Below, one piece after another: positions 16,039 to 23,687 of a DNA stretch of 28,556 bases. The notes under the pieces are model-generated. The model was not told where the DNA came from. It made no database searches and saw only the letters and a list, made by a program, of their open reading frames with translations. How positions within the stretch are numbered: the first letter of the stretch is position 1; the number at the start of each line of letters is the position of its first letter. Source of the stretch: Dactylosporangium sp. AC04546 (GTDB lineage: Bacteria > Actinomycetota > Actinomycetes > Mycobacteriales > Micromonosporaceae); the NCBI RefSeq assembly GCF_022095675.1, contig NZ_JAHYSG010000143.1:1-28556 (forward strand), written 5' to 3'. A program made the translations under genes and the position numbers.

Positions 16039-16065
16039 GAGCCGGCACCCGCGGGGTGCCGGCTC
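16039..16065. terminator. Bidirectional hairpin terminator between convergent genes
   Basis: GAGCCGGCACCC (16039-16050) pairs perfectly with GGGTGCCGGCTC (16054-16065) around a GCG loop. It lies directly after the STAND gene stop and 17 nt beyond the stop of the convergent MMPL gene, so it can serve both. Confidence 0.85.
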
Positions 16066-16082
16066 TCAACGCGCGTCCGCGG

Positions 16083-18278
16083 TCAGCGGGCGGCCGTCAC
16101 CAGCTCGCGGTCCGCCGTGGGGGCCGGGGGCTCGTGGGCGACCTGCGGGAGCCAGCCCAGCCAGCGCGGCAGCCACCAGTTGCGCTCCCCGAGCATGGCC
16201 ATCACGGCCGGGAGCAGGACCGCGCGGATGATCGTGGCGTCCAGCAGGACCGCCGCGGCCAGGCCCACGCCCAGCTGCTTCGTCGAGGCCAGCGGCAGCG
16301 TCGCGAACAGGGCGAAGACCGCCACCATCACCGCCGCCGCGCTCGTGATCACGCCCGCGGTGCGGGTGATGCCCTCCGACACGGCGCGGCGGGTCGGCAG
16401 GCCGCGGTCGTGGCCCTCGCGGATGCGGCTCACCACGAAGACGTGGTAGTCCATCGACAGGCCGAACAGGATCACGAACAGGAACAGCGGCATCCAGTTC
16501 GTGATGCCGTCGGCGGCGCGGAAGTCCAGCAGGGACTCGAAGTGCCCGTACTGGAAGACGTACACGAGCATGCCGTACGCCGCGGCCACCGACAGCAGGT
16601 TCAGCACCACGCCCGTCACCGCGACGACCACCGAGCGGAACGACACCAGCAGCAGCACGAAGGCCAGGCCCAGCACGAAGGCGAAGACGACCGGCATGCT
16701 GCGGGCGAGCTGGTCGTTGAAATCCTTCGATCCAGCGGTACCGCCGGTGACGCCGACCCAGGCGCCCGGCAGCGTGCCGAGGGTCGCCGGGGCGACCGTG
16801 CCGCGCAGCACCGAGAGGGCTTCCTCGGAGGCGCGGTCGGAGCCGCTGCCGGACAGCCCGACCCGCACGACGGCGACGGTGCCGGCCGGGTTGACCTCGA
16901 CCGTCACCGGCTCGTGGAGCTTGCCGGTGGCCAGGGCCTGCCTGGTGAAGTCGGCGACGGCGGCGTCGAAGGCCGGGCCGGTGACCGACTGGGCGCGGAC
17001 CACGACCTCGGCCGGGTCGCTGCCGCCCGGGAACGCCGTCTGGATGGCGACGAACGCCTTCGTGATCGGGGCCGACGGGGACAGGTCCTCGACGCCCTCG
17101 CCCTTGGTGCGCAGGTCGAGCGCCGGGAAGGCGATCAGGCCCAGGGCCGCGGTCGCCAGCAGCGCCGAGACGAGCGGGCGGCGCAGCACGAGGCGCAGGA
17201 TCGCGCTCCAGACGCGGCCCTCGGTGCGCTTGCGGTACAGGCCGGGGATGCGCAGGAAGTCGACCCGGTCGCCGAGTGCGGACAGCAGCGCCGGCAGGAC
17301 GGTCAGCGAGCCCAGCACCGCGGTGGCCACGACGAGGATGGTGCCGACGGCGAAGCTCACGAACGTGGTGTCGCGGGTGAAGAACATGCCGGCCATCGCG
17401 ACGATGACGGTGAGGCCGGAGATCCACACCGAGCGGCCGGACGTCTGGGCGGCGACGACGAGCGCGCGGTGGCGGTCGGCGCCGGCGCGGCGCTCGTCGC
17501 GCTCGCGGCGGATGTAGAAGAGGCAGTAGTCGACGCCGACGGCCAGGCCGACGAGCAGCATCACGTGCATGGTCGTGTCGACGGCCGGCGCGAGGCGGCT
17601 GGCGAACGCGAGCAGCCCGGCGGCGGCGACGACCGCGGTGACGGCGAGGAGCACGGGCAGCAGCGCGGCGACGACCGCGCCGAACGCCACGAGCAGGATG
17701 CCGAGCGTCACCGGGATCGACAGCATGGAGAGCCGGTTGAGGCCCTCGTCGAGGTCGTCGCCGATGAGCTTGTCGCCGCTCGCGTCGCCGGCCTCCCCGA
17801 TGTACAGCTGCGGATGCCTCGCCTGGACCGCGGCGACGGCGTCGAGGACCGGCCCGACCCGGTCCTTGGCCGTCTCGGGGTCGCCCCGCACGGTGAACGT
17901 CAGCAGCGCCGACCGGCCGTCCTCCGAGCGCAGCGGCTCGCCGACCGGCCCCGTGGCGCCGGTCGCCTGCACCGCCGTGCGCACCTCGGCGATCGCCGCC
18001 TGCGCGTCCGGGTCGTCCACAGTGGACTGCGACCGGACGATGACCATCTCGCCGGCCTCGCGGACCGGGAACCCGGCGTCGGCGATGACCTTGTCGGCCC
18101 GGCCGGACTCGCCGTTGCCGAAGTCGGCGTCCTTGGCCTGGACAGTACCGAGGTGTCCACTGAGGACGGTGACGCCGACGACGAAGACGAGCCAGCCGAT
18201 GATGGCGAGCGCCCGATGGCGGGCGCTCCAGATCGCGAACCGGGCCGCGATCCCGCTCACATGCTCCCTGGATTGCAT
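16083..18278 (-). CDS. Second MMPL-family RND transporter
   Basis: The protein has 731 residues from the ATG at 18278; a GTG at 18260 preceded by AGGGAG is a close alternative. The topology matches the other MMPL protein: TM1 near 25-45, a first external loop, a TM2-6 block, a second loop (about 380-525) and a TM8-12 block. Asp-Tyr relay pairs are GVDYCLF (D250, Y251) and SMDYHVF (D610, Y611). Sequence differs widely from the protein at 11518-13686, so it is not a recent duplicate. A longer reading of this frame to 19019 would run through the FtsX gene and is not real. It lies 83 nt downstream of the FtsX-like permease on the same strand, so it may belong to the PadR-ABC-FtsX unit. A -10-like TAGCGT 7 nt before the ATG could give a separate leaderless transcript. 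Confidence 0.92.
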   Translation of the reverse strand: MQSREHVSGIAARFAIWSARHRALAIIGWLVFVVGVTVLSGHLGTVQAKDADFGNGESGRADKVIADAGFPVREAGEMVIVRSQSTVDDPDAQAAIAEVRTAVQATGATGPVGEPLRSEDGRSALLTFTVRGDPETAKDRVGPVLDAVAAVQARHPQLYIGEAGDASGDKLIGDDLDEGLNRLSMLSIPVTLGILLVAFGAVVAALLPVLLAVTAVVAAAGLLAFASRLAPAVDTTMHVMLLVGLAVGVDYCLFYIRRERDERRAGADRHRALVVAAQTSGRSVWISGLTVIVAMAGMFFTRDTTFVSFAVGTILVVATAVLGSLTVLPALLSALGDRVDFLRIPGLYRKRTEGRVWSAILRLVLRRPLVSALLATAALGLIAFPALDLRTKGEGVEDLSPSAPITKAFVAIQTAFPGGSDPAEVVVRAQSVTGPAFDAAVADFTRQALATGKLHEPVTVEVNPAGTVAVVRVGLSGSGSDRASEEALSVLRGTVAPATLGTLPGAWVGVTGGTAGSKDFNDQLARSMPVVFAFVLGLAFVLLLVSFRSVVVAVTGVVLNLLSVAAAYGMLVYVFQYGHFESLLDFRAADGITNWMPLFLFVILFGLSMDYHVFVVSRIREGHDRGLPTRRAVSEGITRTAGVITSAAAVMVAVFALFATLPLASTKQLGVGLAAAVLLDATIIRAVLLPAVMAMLGERNWWLPRWLGWLPQVAHEPPAPTADRELVTAAR

Positions 18279-18361
18279 GCTGCCGACGCTATGGACCGGG
18301 GGCGCCAGGAACGATCCCGTGAACCCGCCGACCGGCGGTGGGGACAGCCCTACCACCCGGC

Positions 18362-19906
18362 TCAGGTCACCCGGATCTCCTCCAGGTCGGTGCTGGCGCG
18401 CAGGAACAGCAGGCCGATCGCGACGATCGCCAGGACGGCGGCCAGGGCGATGCCGCCGTCGCGGGCGAGCTCGGCCCACGGCACCGGGACGGCGTGGTGC
18501 AGCCGGGCCTCCTCGGTGTACCGCCAGACCGTGGGGTCGCCTACCGGCGTGGTCCGGCACTGCTCCTCGGTGCCGATGCAGGTGGCCGACCCGCCGCCGC
18601 CCGCGGTGACGTCCGGGGCGAGGGAGGCCATCAGGCCGGCGCCGACCGTGAGGGCGACGAGGATCGCCGGGACCGCCGGGGCGACGGCCTGCCAGAGGAT
18701 CGAGCGGGCCAGCACCGGGCGCGGGACGCCGGTGGCGACCAGGGCGGCGTACGCGCGGCGGCGGGTGAGGATGCCGTCGGCGAGGGCTACGAGCATGCCG
18801 AGCGCGGCGAGCACCACGCCGATCAGGACCGCCAGGTCGATCAGGGCGACGGTGTTGAGGTAGAACGGGTCCGACTGGGGGTCCTGGAGCGGGTCGACCA
18901 TCCGCTGGTACTGGACCCGGATGCGGTCCTCGGCCGCGAACCACGAGCGGGTCCACGCCACGCCGCCGGCGAACACCACGCAGACCAGCAGCACGGCGAG
19001 GGTGCGCGAGCCGCTCCACGGGTCGGCCATGAGGCGGCTGCCGGCCAGCAGCGGCGCGGGGCGGCGGGCGTAGCGGTGCAGGACGCGGCCGGTGGTGTAC
19101 GACAGCCAGCCGGTGCCGAGGACCACGCCGAACGCGGCCATGAGTGCCCCGCCGTACACCAGGACCGGCAACCAGTCGGCGATCCAGGTGATCTTGTGCT
19201 TCTCGGCGAGCTTCACGATCGGGCCGAGGCCGGTGAACAGGGCGATGCCGATGCCGAGGACCAGGCCGGCCCAGATCGCCGGCGGGCGCTCGCGGCGGGC
19301 CTTGCGGACCACGCCGAGCGGGCCGACCGTCACCCGGCGCATGACGAGCGCGGCGGCCAGGGCGGCGACGATCGGGATGGCCGCGACGCCGGCGGCGATC
19401 AGCCCGACCGGCGGGAGGACGTCGGTGGGCAGCGCCAGCTTCCCCTGCGCGTCGGGCTTGTCCAGCAGCCGGTGGCCCCCGAGGTACACCAGGAGGCCGA
19501 GACCCGACCCGATGAGCGCGGCGATGCCGGTCTCGGCGGCCGCCACCGTCACCGCCTGGCGCGGGGTGGCGCCGGCCAGCCGGATCGCCGCGAGCCGCCG
19601 GTCACGCGCCGGCGCGCCGAGGCGGACGCACTGCCCGGCGAGGGCGAAGACCGGCACGGTCAGCAGCACGAAGGTGAGGATCACGCCGGGGCGCAGGCCG
19701 GGCTCCCGCAGCAGGGCGCTGCTGTACTGCTGGGCCCACCGGTCGGAGCCGACGTGCCCCTGGATCAGCGGCCCGATGGCCAGGACGTTGAGGGCGGCGA
19801 GGACCGACAGCGCGGCGAGGGCGGCGCTGAGCGCGGTCAGCGCCACGCGCACCGTGTCGACGCGGGTGCCGGCCAGGGACAGCCGGGCCAGGGTCAGCGG
19901 GCTCAC
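18362..19906 (-). CDS. FtsX-like ABC transporter permease
   Basis: The protein has 514 residues from the GTG at 19906, which overlaps the TGA of the ABC ATPase gene (GTGA). It has two related halves, each with a large loop and several transmembrane segments. The first half holds the family motif RDRRLAAIRLAGATPRQ; the second has the weaker RRRAYAALVATGVPRPVL. A loop in the C-terminal half has two cysteines (CIGTEEQC) that could form a disulphide outside the membrane. With the ATPase it forms a MacB/FtsX-type (type VII) ABC system, which works as a mechanical device or exporter for peptides, lipids or antibiotics rather than a classical channel. The substrate is unknown. PadR control suggests induction by a toxic or phenolic compound (family knowledge). 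Confidence 0.9.
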   Translation of the reverse strand: MSPLTLARLSLAGTRVDTVRVALTALSAALAALSVLAALNVLAIGPLIQGHVGSDRWAQQYSSALLREPGLRPGVILTFVLLTVPVFALAGQCVRLGAPARDRRLAAIRLAGATPRQAVTVAAAETGIAALIGSGLGLLVYLGGHRLLDKPDAQGKLALPTDVLPPVGLIAAGVAAIPIVAALAAALVMRRVTVGPLGVVRKARRERPPAIWAGLVLGIGIALFTGLGPIVKLAEKHKITWIADWLPVLVYGGALMAAFGVVLGTGWLSYTTGRVLHRYARRPAPLLAGSRLMADPWSGSRTLAVLLVCVVFAGGVAWTRSWFAAEDRIRVQYQRMVDPLQDPQSDPFYLNTVALIDLAVLIGVVLAALGMLVALADGILTRRRAYAALVATGVPRPVLARSILWQAVAPAVPAILVALTVGAGLMASLAPDVTAGGGGSATCIGTEEQCRTTPVGDPTVWRYTEEARLHHAVPVPWAELARDGGIALAAVLAIVAIGLLFLRASTDLEEIRVT

Positions 19907-20601
19907 CGGCCGTGCCTCCCGCCCGGGACGGCGATGCCGAGACCGCTGTCGTCCAGGACGCCGTCGCGCAGCACGAGCTCCCGGTCGGCGTAGCCGGCGA
20001 CGCGGGCCTCGTGCGTGACGAGGACGACCGTGGTGCGGTGCTCCTGGGCGACCCGCACGAGCTGACCCAGGACCTGCTCGCCGGAGACGGTGTCCAGGGC
20101 GCCGGTCGGCTCGTCGGCGAACACCACGGCCGGCTCGGTGACCAGCGCCCGGGCCATCGCGACCCGCTGCTGCTGGCCGCCGGACATCTGGCCCGGGCGC
20201 TGGTCGGCGACGTCGGCGACGCCGGCGCGGTCCAGCCACGCCAGCGCCGCCGTCCGCGCGGCTCGCCGCCCCGTGCCGGCGAGCAGCAGCGGCAGCGCGA
20301 CGTTCTCCGCCGCGGACAGCTCGGCGACGAGCTGCCCGAACTGGAACAGCACGCCGAAGCTGGTGCGCCGCAGCCTCGAGCGGGCCGCCTCGGAGAGCTG
20401 GTCGACGCGCTGGCCGTGGAAGGTGACCTCGCCCGCGTCCGGCCGGATGATCCCGGCCAGGCAGTGCAGCAGCGTCGACTTGCCGCAGCCGCTCGGGCCG
20501 GTGATGGCGAGGATCTCGCCCTCGGCGACGTCGAGCGTGACGCCGCGGACGGCGGGGGTCGGCCCGTACGAGCGGACCACCCCTCGCGCGGAAAGGATCA
20601 T
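19903..20601 (-). CDS. ABC transporter ATP-binding protein (LolD/MacB-type)
   Basis: The protein has 232 residues from the ATG at 20601, which overlaps the PadR stop as ATGA. All catalytic motifs are intact: Walker A GPSGCGKST (35-43), Q-loop Q87, signature MSGGQ (139-143), Walker B VVFADE (D163, E164) and H-loop H197. The short domain with the sequence DEPTGALD is typical of ATPases that pair with FtsX-like permeases. It overlaps the permease gene by 4 bp, so PadR, ATPase and permease are translated in a coupled series. The frame reads open to 21285 but the upstream part overlaps the PadR gene and shows no family sequence. Confidence 0.95.
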   Translation of the reverse strand: MILSARGVVRSYGPTPAVRGVTLDVAEGEILAITGPSGCGKSTLLHCLAGIIRPDAGEVTFHGQRVDQLSEAARSRLRRTSFGVLFQFGQLVAELSAAENVALPLLLAGTGRRAARTAALAWLDRAGVADVADQRPGQMSGGQQQRVAMARALVTEPAVVFADEPTGALDTVSGEQVLGQLVRVAQEHRTTVVLVTHEARVAGYADRELVLRDGVLDDSGLGIAVPGGRHGR

Positions 20602-21134
20602 GACGGTTCCCCCGGGTACGGCTGGGTGACGCGCTCGATCGTGGCGGTGAGCCAGGTCAGGTCGGCGTCGAGGTGGGCGATGGCGTAGTCGGCGGCGATG
20701 ACGTCGCCGACGGTGGCGCCGGGCTGGGACTTGGCCCGGGTGAGCTCGCGCAGCCGGTCGACGTGCGCCCGGCGCTGCGCGGCGAGGTAGGCGAGCGCCT
20801 GCTGCGGCCCGGCGGCCAGCAGCGCGACGACGACCTTGGCGAGCAGGGCGCTGGCCACGTGCGGCGCCGGCTCCTCGACGGCGGCCAGCCACTCGGCGAG
20901 CTTCTCCCGGCCGCCCTCGGTCAGCGCGAACGTGGTGCGGTCCGGGCCGCCCTCGCGCTCCTGGCCGGACTGGCTGACCAGGCCGTCCCGTTCGAGCCGG
21001 CCGAGGGTGGCGTACACCTGGCCGAACCCGAGCGGCTTGGCCCGCGGCAGGGTCCGGTCGTAGGCGTGCTTGAGGTCGTAGCCGTGCCGCGGACCGCCGG
21101 CGAGCAGCCCGAGGAGGACGAACGGCGCTGACAT
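20598..21134 (-). CDS. PadR-family transcriptional repressor
   Basis: The protein has 178 residues from the ATG at 21134, giving the usual MSAPFVLLGLLAGGPRHGYDL N-terminus. A GTG at 21143 would add three residues but lies at the edge of the operator. The N-terminal winged helix (about 1-80) includes FGQVYATLGRLERDGLV and the wing GPDRTTFALTEGGREKL. The C-terminal half is the helical dimer domain (about 95-175) of the Vir_act_alpha_C type. PadR proteins repress neighbouring transporter genes until a ligand binds. It is followed directly by the ABC ATPase. A perfect inverted repeat sits between its -35 and -10 boxes, and the -10 box is 7 nt from the ATG, so the mRNA is probably leaderless and autorepressed. 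Confidence 0.93.
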   Translation of the reverse strand: MSAPFVLLGLLAGGPRHGYDLKHAYDRTLPRAKPLGFGQVYATLGRLERDGLVSQSGQEREGGPDRTTFALTEGGREKLAEWLAAVEEPAPHVASALLAKVVVALLAAGPQQALAYLAAQRRAHVDRLRELTRAKSQPGATVGDVIAADYAIAHLDADLTWLTATIERVTQPYPGEPS

Positions 21135-21141
21135 GCGGACC

Positions 21142-21171
21142 ACTATTCATCGAGTGAATAGACTCCGTCAA
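21142..21171 (-). promoter_or_regulatory. PadR promoter with embedded operator
   Basis: On the minus strand TTGACG (21171-21166) and AATAGT (21147-21142) are separated by 18 nt, and the ATG starts 7 nt further on. Within this stretch CTATTCA (21143-21149) and TGAATAG (21155-21161) form a perfect 7-5-7 inverted repeat that overlaps the -10 box and fills most of the spacer. Binding here would block polymerase, which fits PadR autorepression of the export operon. Confidence 0.75.
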
Positions 21172-21183
21172 GTCGCCCCGCTC

Positions 21184-21213
21184 TGGACAAGAACAGTTAA
21201 CAAACCTAATAAT
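21184..21213 (+). promoter_or_regulatory. Chitinase promoter with AT-rich element
   Basis: TGGACA (21184-21189) is followed after 17-18 nt by TAATAA/AATAAT (21207-21213), a good -10 match and rare AT-richness for this DNA. The spacer holds GAACAGTTAACAAACC, which resembles the element in front of the ROK operon at 3730-3755. It lies back to back with the PadR promoter, 13 nt away. Confidence 0.6.
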
Positions 21214-21241
21214 GGCGGCCACCGTCCATGGAGGTCCGTCC

Positions 21242-22861
21242 ATGAAACGCAACCGCATCCTGCTTGCCGCCGGCGCCGTGGTCACCCTGGCCGCCGCCCT
21301 TCTCGTGACAACGAACGCCTACGCCGCGAACCTGCTGACCAACCCCGGGTTCGAGAGCGGCAACCTCAGCGGCTGGTCGTGCACCGGCAGCGGGTCGGGT
21401 GCGGTCACCACGCCGGTGCGCTCCGGCTCGTACGCGCTCAACGGCAACGCCACCGCCTCCGACAACGCCAACTGCACGCAGACCGTGGCCGTGCAGCCGA
21501 ACACCGCCTACACGCTGTCGGGCTGGGTGCGCGGCAGCTACGTGTACCTCGGCGTCACCGGCGGCGCGTCGACGTGGACCACGGCGTCGGCGTACACCCA
21601 GCTCACCGTGCCGTTCACGACCACCGCCGGGCAGACGTCGGTGCAGGTGTTCGTGCACGGCTGGTACGGCACCGGCGCCTACAACGCCGACGACATCTCC
21701 CTCGACGGGCCGGGCGGCCAGCCCACCACGTCGCCGACCACGGCGTCCCCGTCGCCGTCCCGGTCGGCCTCCGCCTCGGCCTCGCCCTCGCCGTCGCGGT
21801 CGGTCTCGCCGTCGCCGTCCACCAGCCAGCCCCCGGTGACCGGGCTGCCGAAGCACGCGCTCATCGGGTACCTGCACGCCAGCTTCGCCAACGGCTCCGG
21901 CTACGTGCGCATGGCCGACGTGCCGGCCGCCTGGGACATCATCAACCTGGCCTTCGGCGAGCCGACCAGCGTCACCTCCGGCGACATCCGCTTCCGGCAG
22001 TGCCCGGTCGCCGAGTGCCCGAACGTCGAGTCGGAGGCCGAGTTCATCGCCGCCATCAAGGCCAAGCAGGCGCAGGGCAAGAAGGTGCTGATCTCGATCG
22101 GCGGCCAGAACGGCCAGGTCCAGCTCACCACCACGGCGGCGCGCGACGCGTTCGTGTCCTCGGTGGCGGCGATCATCGACAAGTACGGCCTCGACGGGCT
22201 CGACATCGACTTCGAGGGGCATTCGCTGTACCTCAACGCCGGTGACAGCGACTTCCGCAACCCGACGACGCCGGTGATCGTGAACCTCATCTCGGCGCTG
22301 AAGACGCTCAAGACCCGCTACGGCACCAAGTTCGTGCTCACCATGGCGCCGGAGACGTTCTTCGTGCAGCTCGGCTACCAGTTCTACGGCGGCACCAGCG
22401 CCGGCGACAACCGGGCCGGCTCCTACCTGCCGGTCATCCACGCGCTGCGCGACGCGCTCACCGTCCTGCACGTCCAGGACTACAACTCGGGCCCGATCTG
22501 GGGGCTCGACAACCAGTACCACACCATGGGCGGCGCCGACTTCCACATCGCGATGACCGACATGCTCAAGGCCGGCTTCCCGGTCGCGAACACCGGCCAG
22601 ACGTTCCCCGGCCTGCGGGCCGACCAGATCGCGTTCGGCGTGCCGGCCGCGGTCAGCGCCGGCAACGGCTACGTGTCACCGGCGGTCGTCCAGGCTGCGG
22701 TCAACTGCCTGGTCAAGGGCTCCGGCTGCGGCTCGTACACGCTGCGCGGCGGCACCACGCCCGCCTTCCGGGGCCTGATGACCTGGTCGATCAACTGGGA
22801 CCGCTACTACGGCTGGGAGTTCATGAACGCCCACGAGCCGTTCCTCAACGCCTTGCCGTAG
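21242..22861 (+). CDS. Secreted GH18 chitinase with N-terminal carbohydrate-binding module
   Basis: The protein has 539 residues from the ATG at 21242, with GGAGG (21230-21234) at 7 nt. A Sec signal peptide (MKRNRILLAA... to AYA, cut near residue 28) precedes a CBM4/9- or CBM16-like jelly-roll module (about 30-155) starting NLLTNPGFESG. A Pro/Ser/Thr linker follows (about 160-202). The GH18 barrel (about 205-539) has the SIGGQNG strand and the intact catalytic motif DGLDIDFE (D318, D321, D323, E325). E325 is the acid/base in the substrate-assisted mechanism that hydrolyses beta-1,4 GlcNAc bonds of chitin outside the cell. Product sugars could feed the GH4/kinase operon, but no transporter is in view. 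Regulation may be shared with that operon through the common promoter element. A serine hydrolase starts 10 nt after the stop. Confidence 0.95.
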   Translation: MKRNRILLAAGAVVTLAAALLVTTNAYAANLLTNPGFESGNLSGWSCTGSGSGAVTTPVRSGSYALNGNATASDNANCTQTVAVQPNTAYTLSGWVRGSYVYLGVTGGASTWTTASAYTQLTVPFTTTAGQTSVQVFVHGWYGTGAYNADDISLDGPGGQPTTSPTTASPSPSRSASASASPSPSRSVSPSPSTSQPPVTGLPKHALIGYLHASFANGSGYVRMADVPAAWDIINLAFGEPTSVTSGDIRFRQCPVAECPNVESEAEFIAAIKAKQAQGKKVLISIGGQNGQVQLTTTAARDAFVSSVAAIIDKYGLDGLDIDFEGHSLYLNAGDSDFRNPTTPVIVNLISALKTLKTRYGTKFVLTMAPETFFVQLGYQFYGGTSAGDNRAGSYLPVIHALRDALTVLHVQDYNSGPIWGLDNQYHTMGGADFHIAMTDMLKAGFPVANTGQTFPGLRADQIAFGVPAAVSAGNGYVSPAVVQAAVNCLVKGSGCGSYTLRGGTTPAFRGLMTWSINWDRYYGWEFMNAHEPFLNALP

Positions 22862-22871
22862 GTTCAGTCGG

Positions 22872-23687
22872 GTGAGCGCACTCGACATCGTCAAGACCTG
22901 GCCCGTGGACACCGCAGCGGTAGCGGTCGTGGACGCCGACGGCGTCCGCGACCGCACCGGGCCGGACGTGGCGCTGCCGTGGGCGTCGGTCACCAAGCTC
23001 CTCACCGCGCTGACGGTGCTGGTCGCCGTCGACCGCGGCGACGTGACCCTGGACGAGCCCGCCGGCCCGGCGGGCTCGACGGTCCGCCACCTGCTCGCCC
23101 ACACCTCCGGCGTCGCGTTCGACGAGGACCAGCAGCTCGCCGCCCCCGGCCGTAAGCGGGTGTACTCCAACCGCGGCTTCGAACTGCTCGCCGACTTCGT
23201 CCTGACCCGCACCGGCGGCACCTTCGCCGAGCTGATGACCGAGTCGGTCCTGCGCCCGCTCGGCATGGGCGCCACCGGCCTCGAGGGCTCCCCCGCGGCC
23301 GGCGCGGTCGGCCCGCTGTCCGACCTGGCGCTGCTGGCCGAGGAGCTCCTGCGCCCGACCCTGGCCCAGGACCTCATGCCGGAGGCCACGAGCGTGCAGT
23401 TCCCGGGCGTCTCGGGCGTGCTGCCGGGCTTCGGCCGCCAGGACCCGAACGACTGGGGCCTGGGCTTCGAGCTGCGCGACGGCAAGTCCCCGCACTGGAC
23501 GGGCTCCCGCAACTCACCGTCGACGTTCGGCCACTTCGGCAAGACGGGCACCTTCCTCTGGGTGGACCCGGTGGCCGGCCTGGCCTGCGCCTGCCTCACC
23601 GACCGCAACTTCGGGGACTGGGCCGCCGAGGCCTGGCCCGCGCTGTCCGACGCGGTGCTCGACGAGCATCACCCGACCGCGGGGTAG
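22872..23687 (+). CDS. Serine beta-lactamase-like hydrolase (class C/esterase fold)
   Basis: The protein has 271 residues, shorter than usual class C family members (about 350-400). The three catalytic motifs are present: SVTK (S39 nucleophile, K42), YSN (98-100) and HFGKTG (H221, G223, K224). There is no signal peptide, so it should be cytoplasmic, unlike cell-wall D,D-peptidases and true beta-lactamases of this fold. An esterase or amidase role is more likely than antibiotic resistance, but the substrate is unknown. The GTG start lies 10 nt after the chitinase stop with only a weak ribosome site, which suggests co-transcription and possible dependence on upstream translation. The 3' end overlaps the convergent SDR gene by 19 bp. 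Confidence 0.88.
   Translation: MSALDIVKTWPVDTAAVAVVDADGVRDRTGPDVALPWASVTKLLTALTVLVAVDRGDVTLDEPAGPAGSTVRHLLAHTSGVAFDEDQQLAAPGRKRVYSNRGFELLADFVLTRTGGTFAELMTESVLRPLGMGATGLEGSPAAGAVGPLSDLALLAEELLRPTLAQDLMPEATSVQFPGVSGVLPGFGRQDPNDWGLGFELRDGKSPHWTGSRNSPSTFGHFGKTGTFLWVDPVAGLACACLTDRNFGDWAAEAWPALSDAVLDEHHPTAG

Noticed and set aside
16056..18863. Long plus-strand frame over the second MMPL gene
   Set aside because: The translation is a charged low-complexity shadow (runs of R, E, H, Q), while the minus strand encodes a complete MMPL protein with its motifs.
18279..19019. N-terminal extension of the second MMPL protein
   Set aside because: It overlaps the FtsX permease gene in another frame and shows no family sequence; the MMPL N-terminus is complete from 18278.
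20602..21285. N-terminal extension of the ABC ATPase frame
   Set aside because: It overlaps the PadR gene; the ATPase is complete from the ATG at 20601.
22872..23687. Antibiotic-resistance beta-lactamase
   Set aside because: It has no export signal and is unusually short; only the fold motifs are shared.
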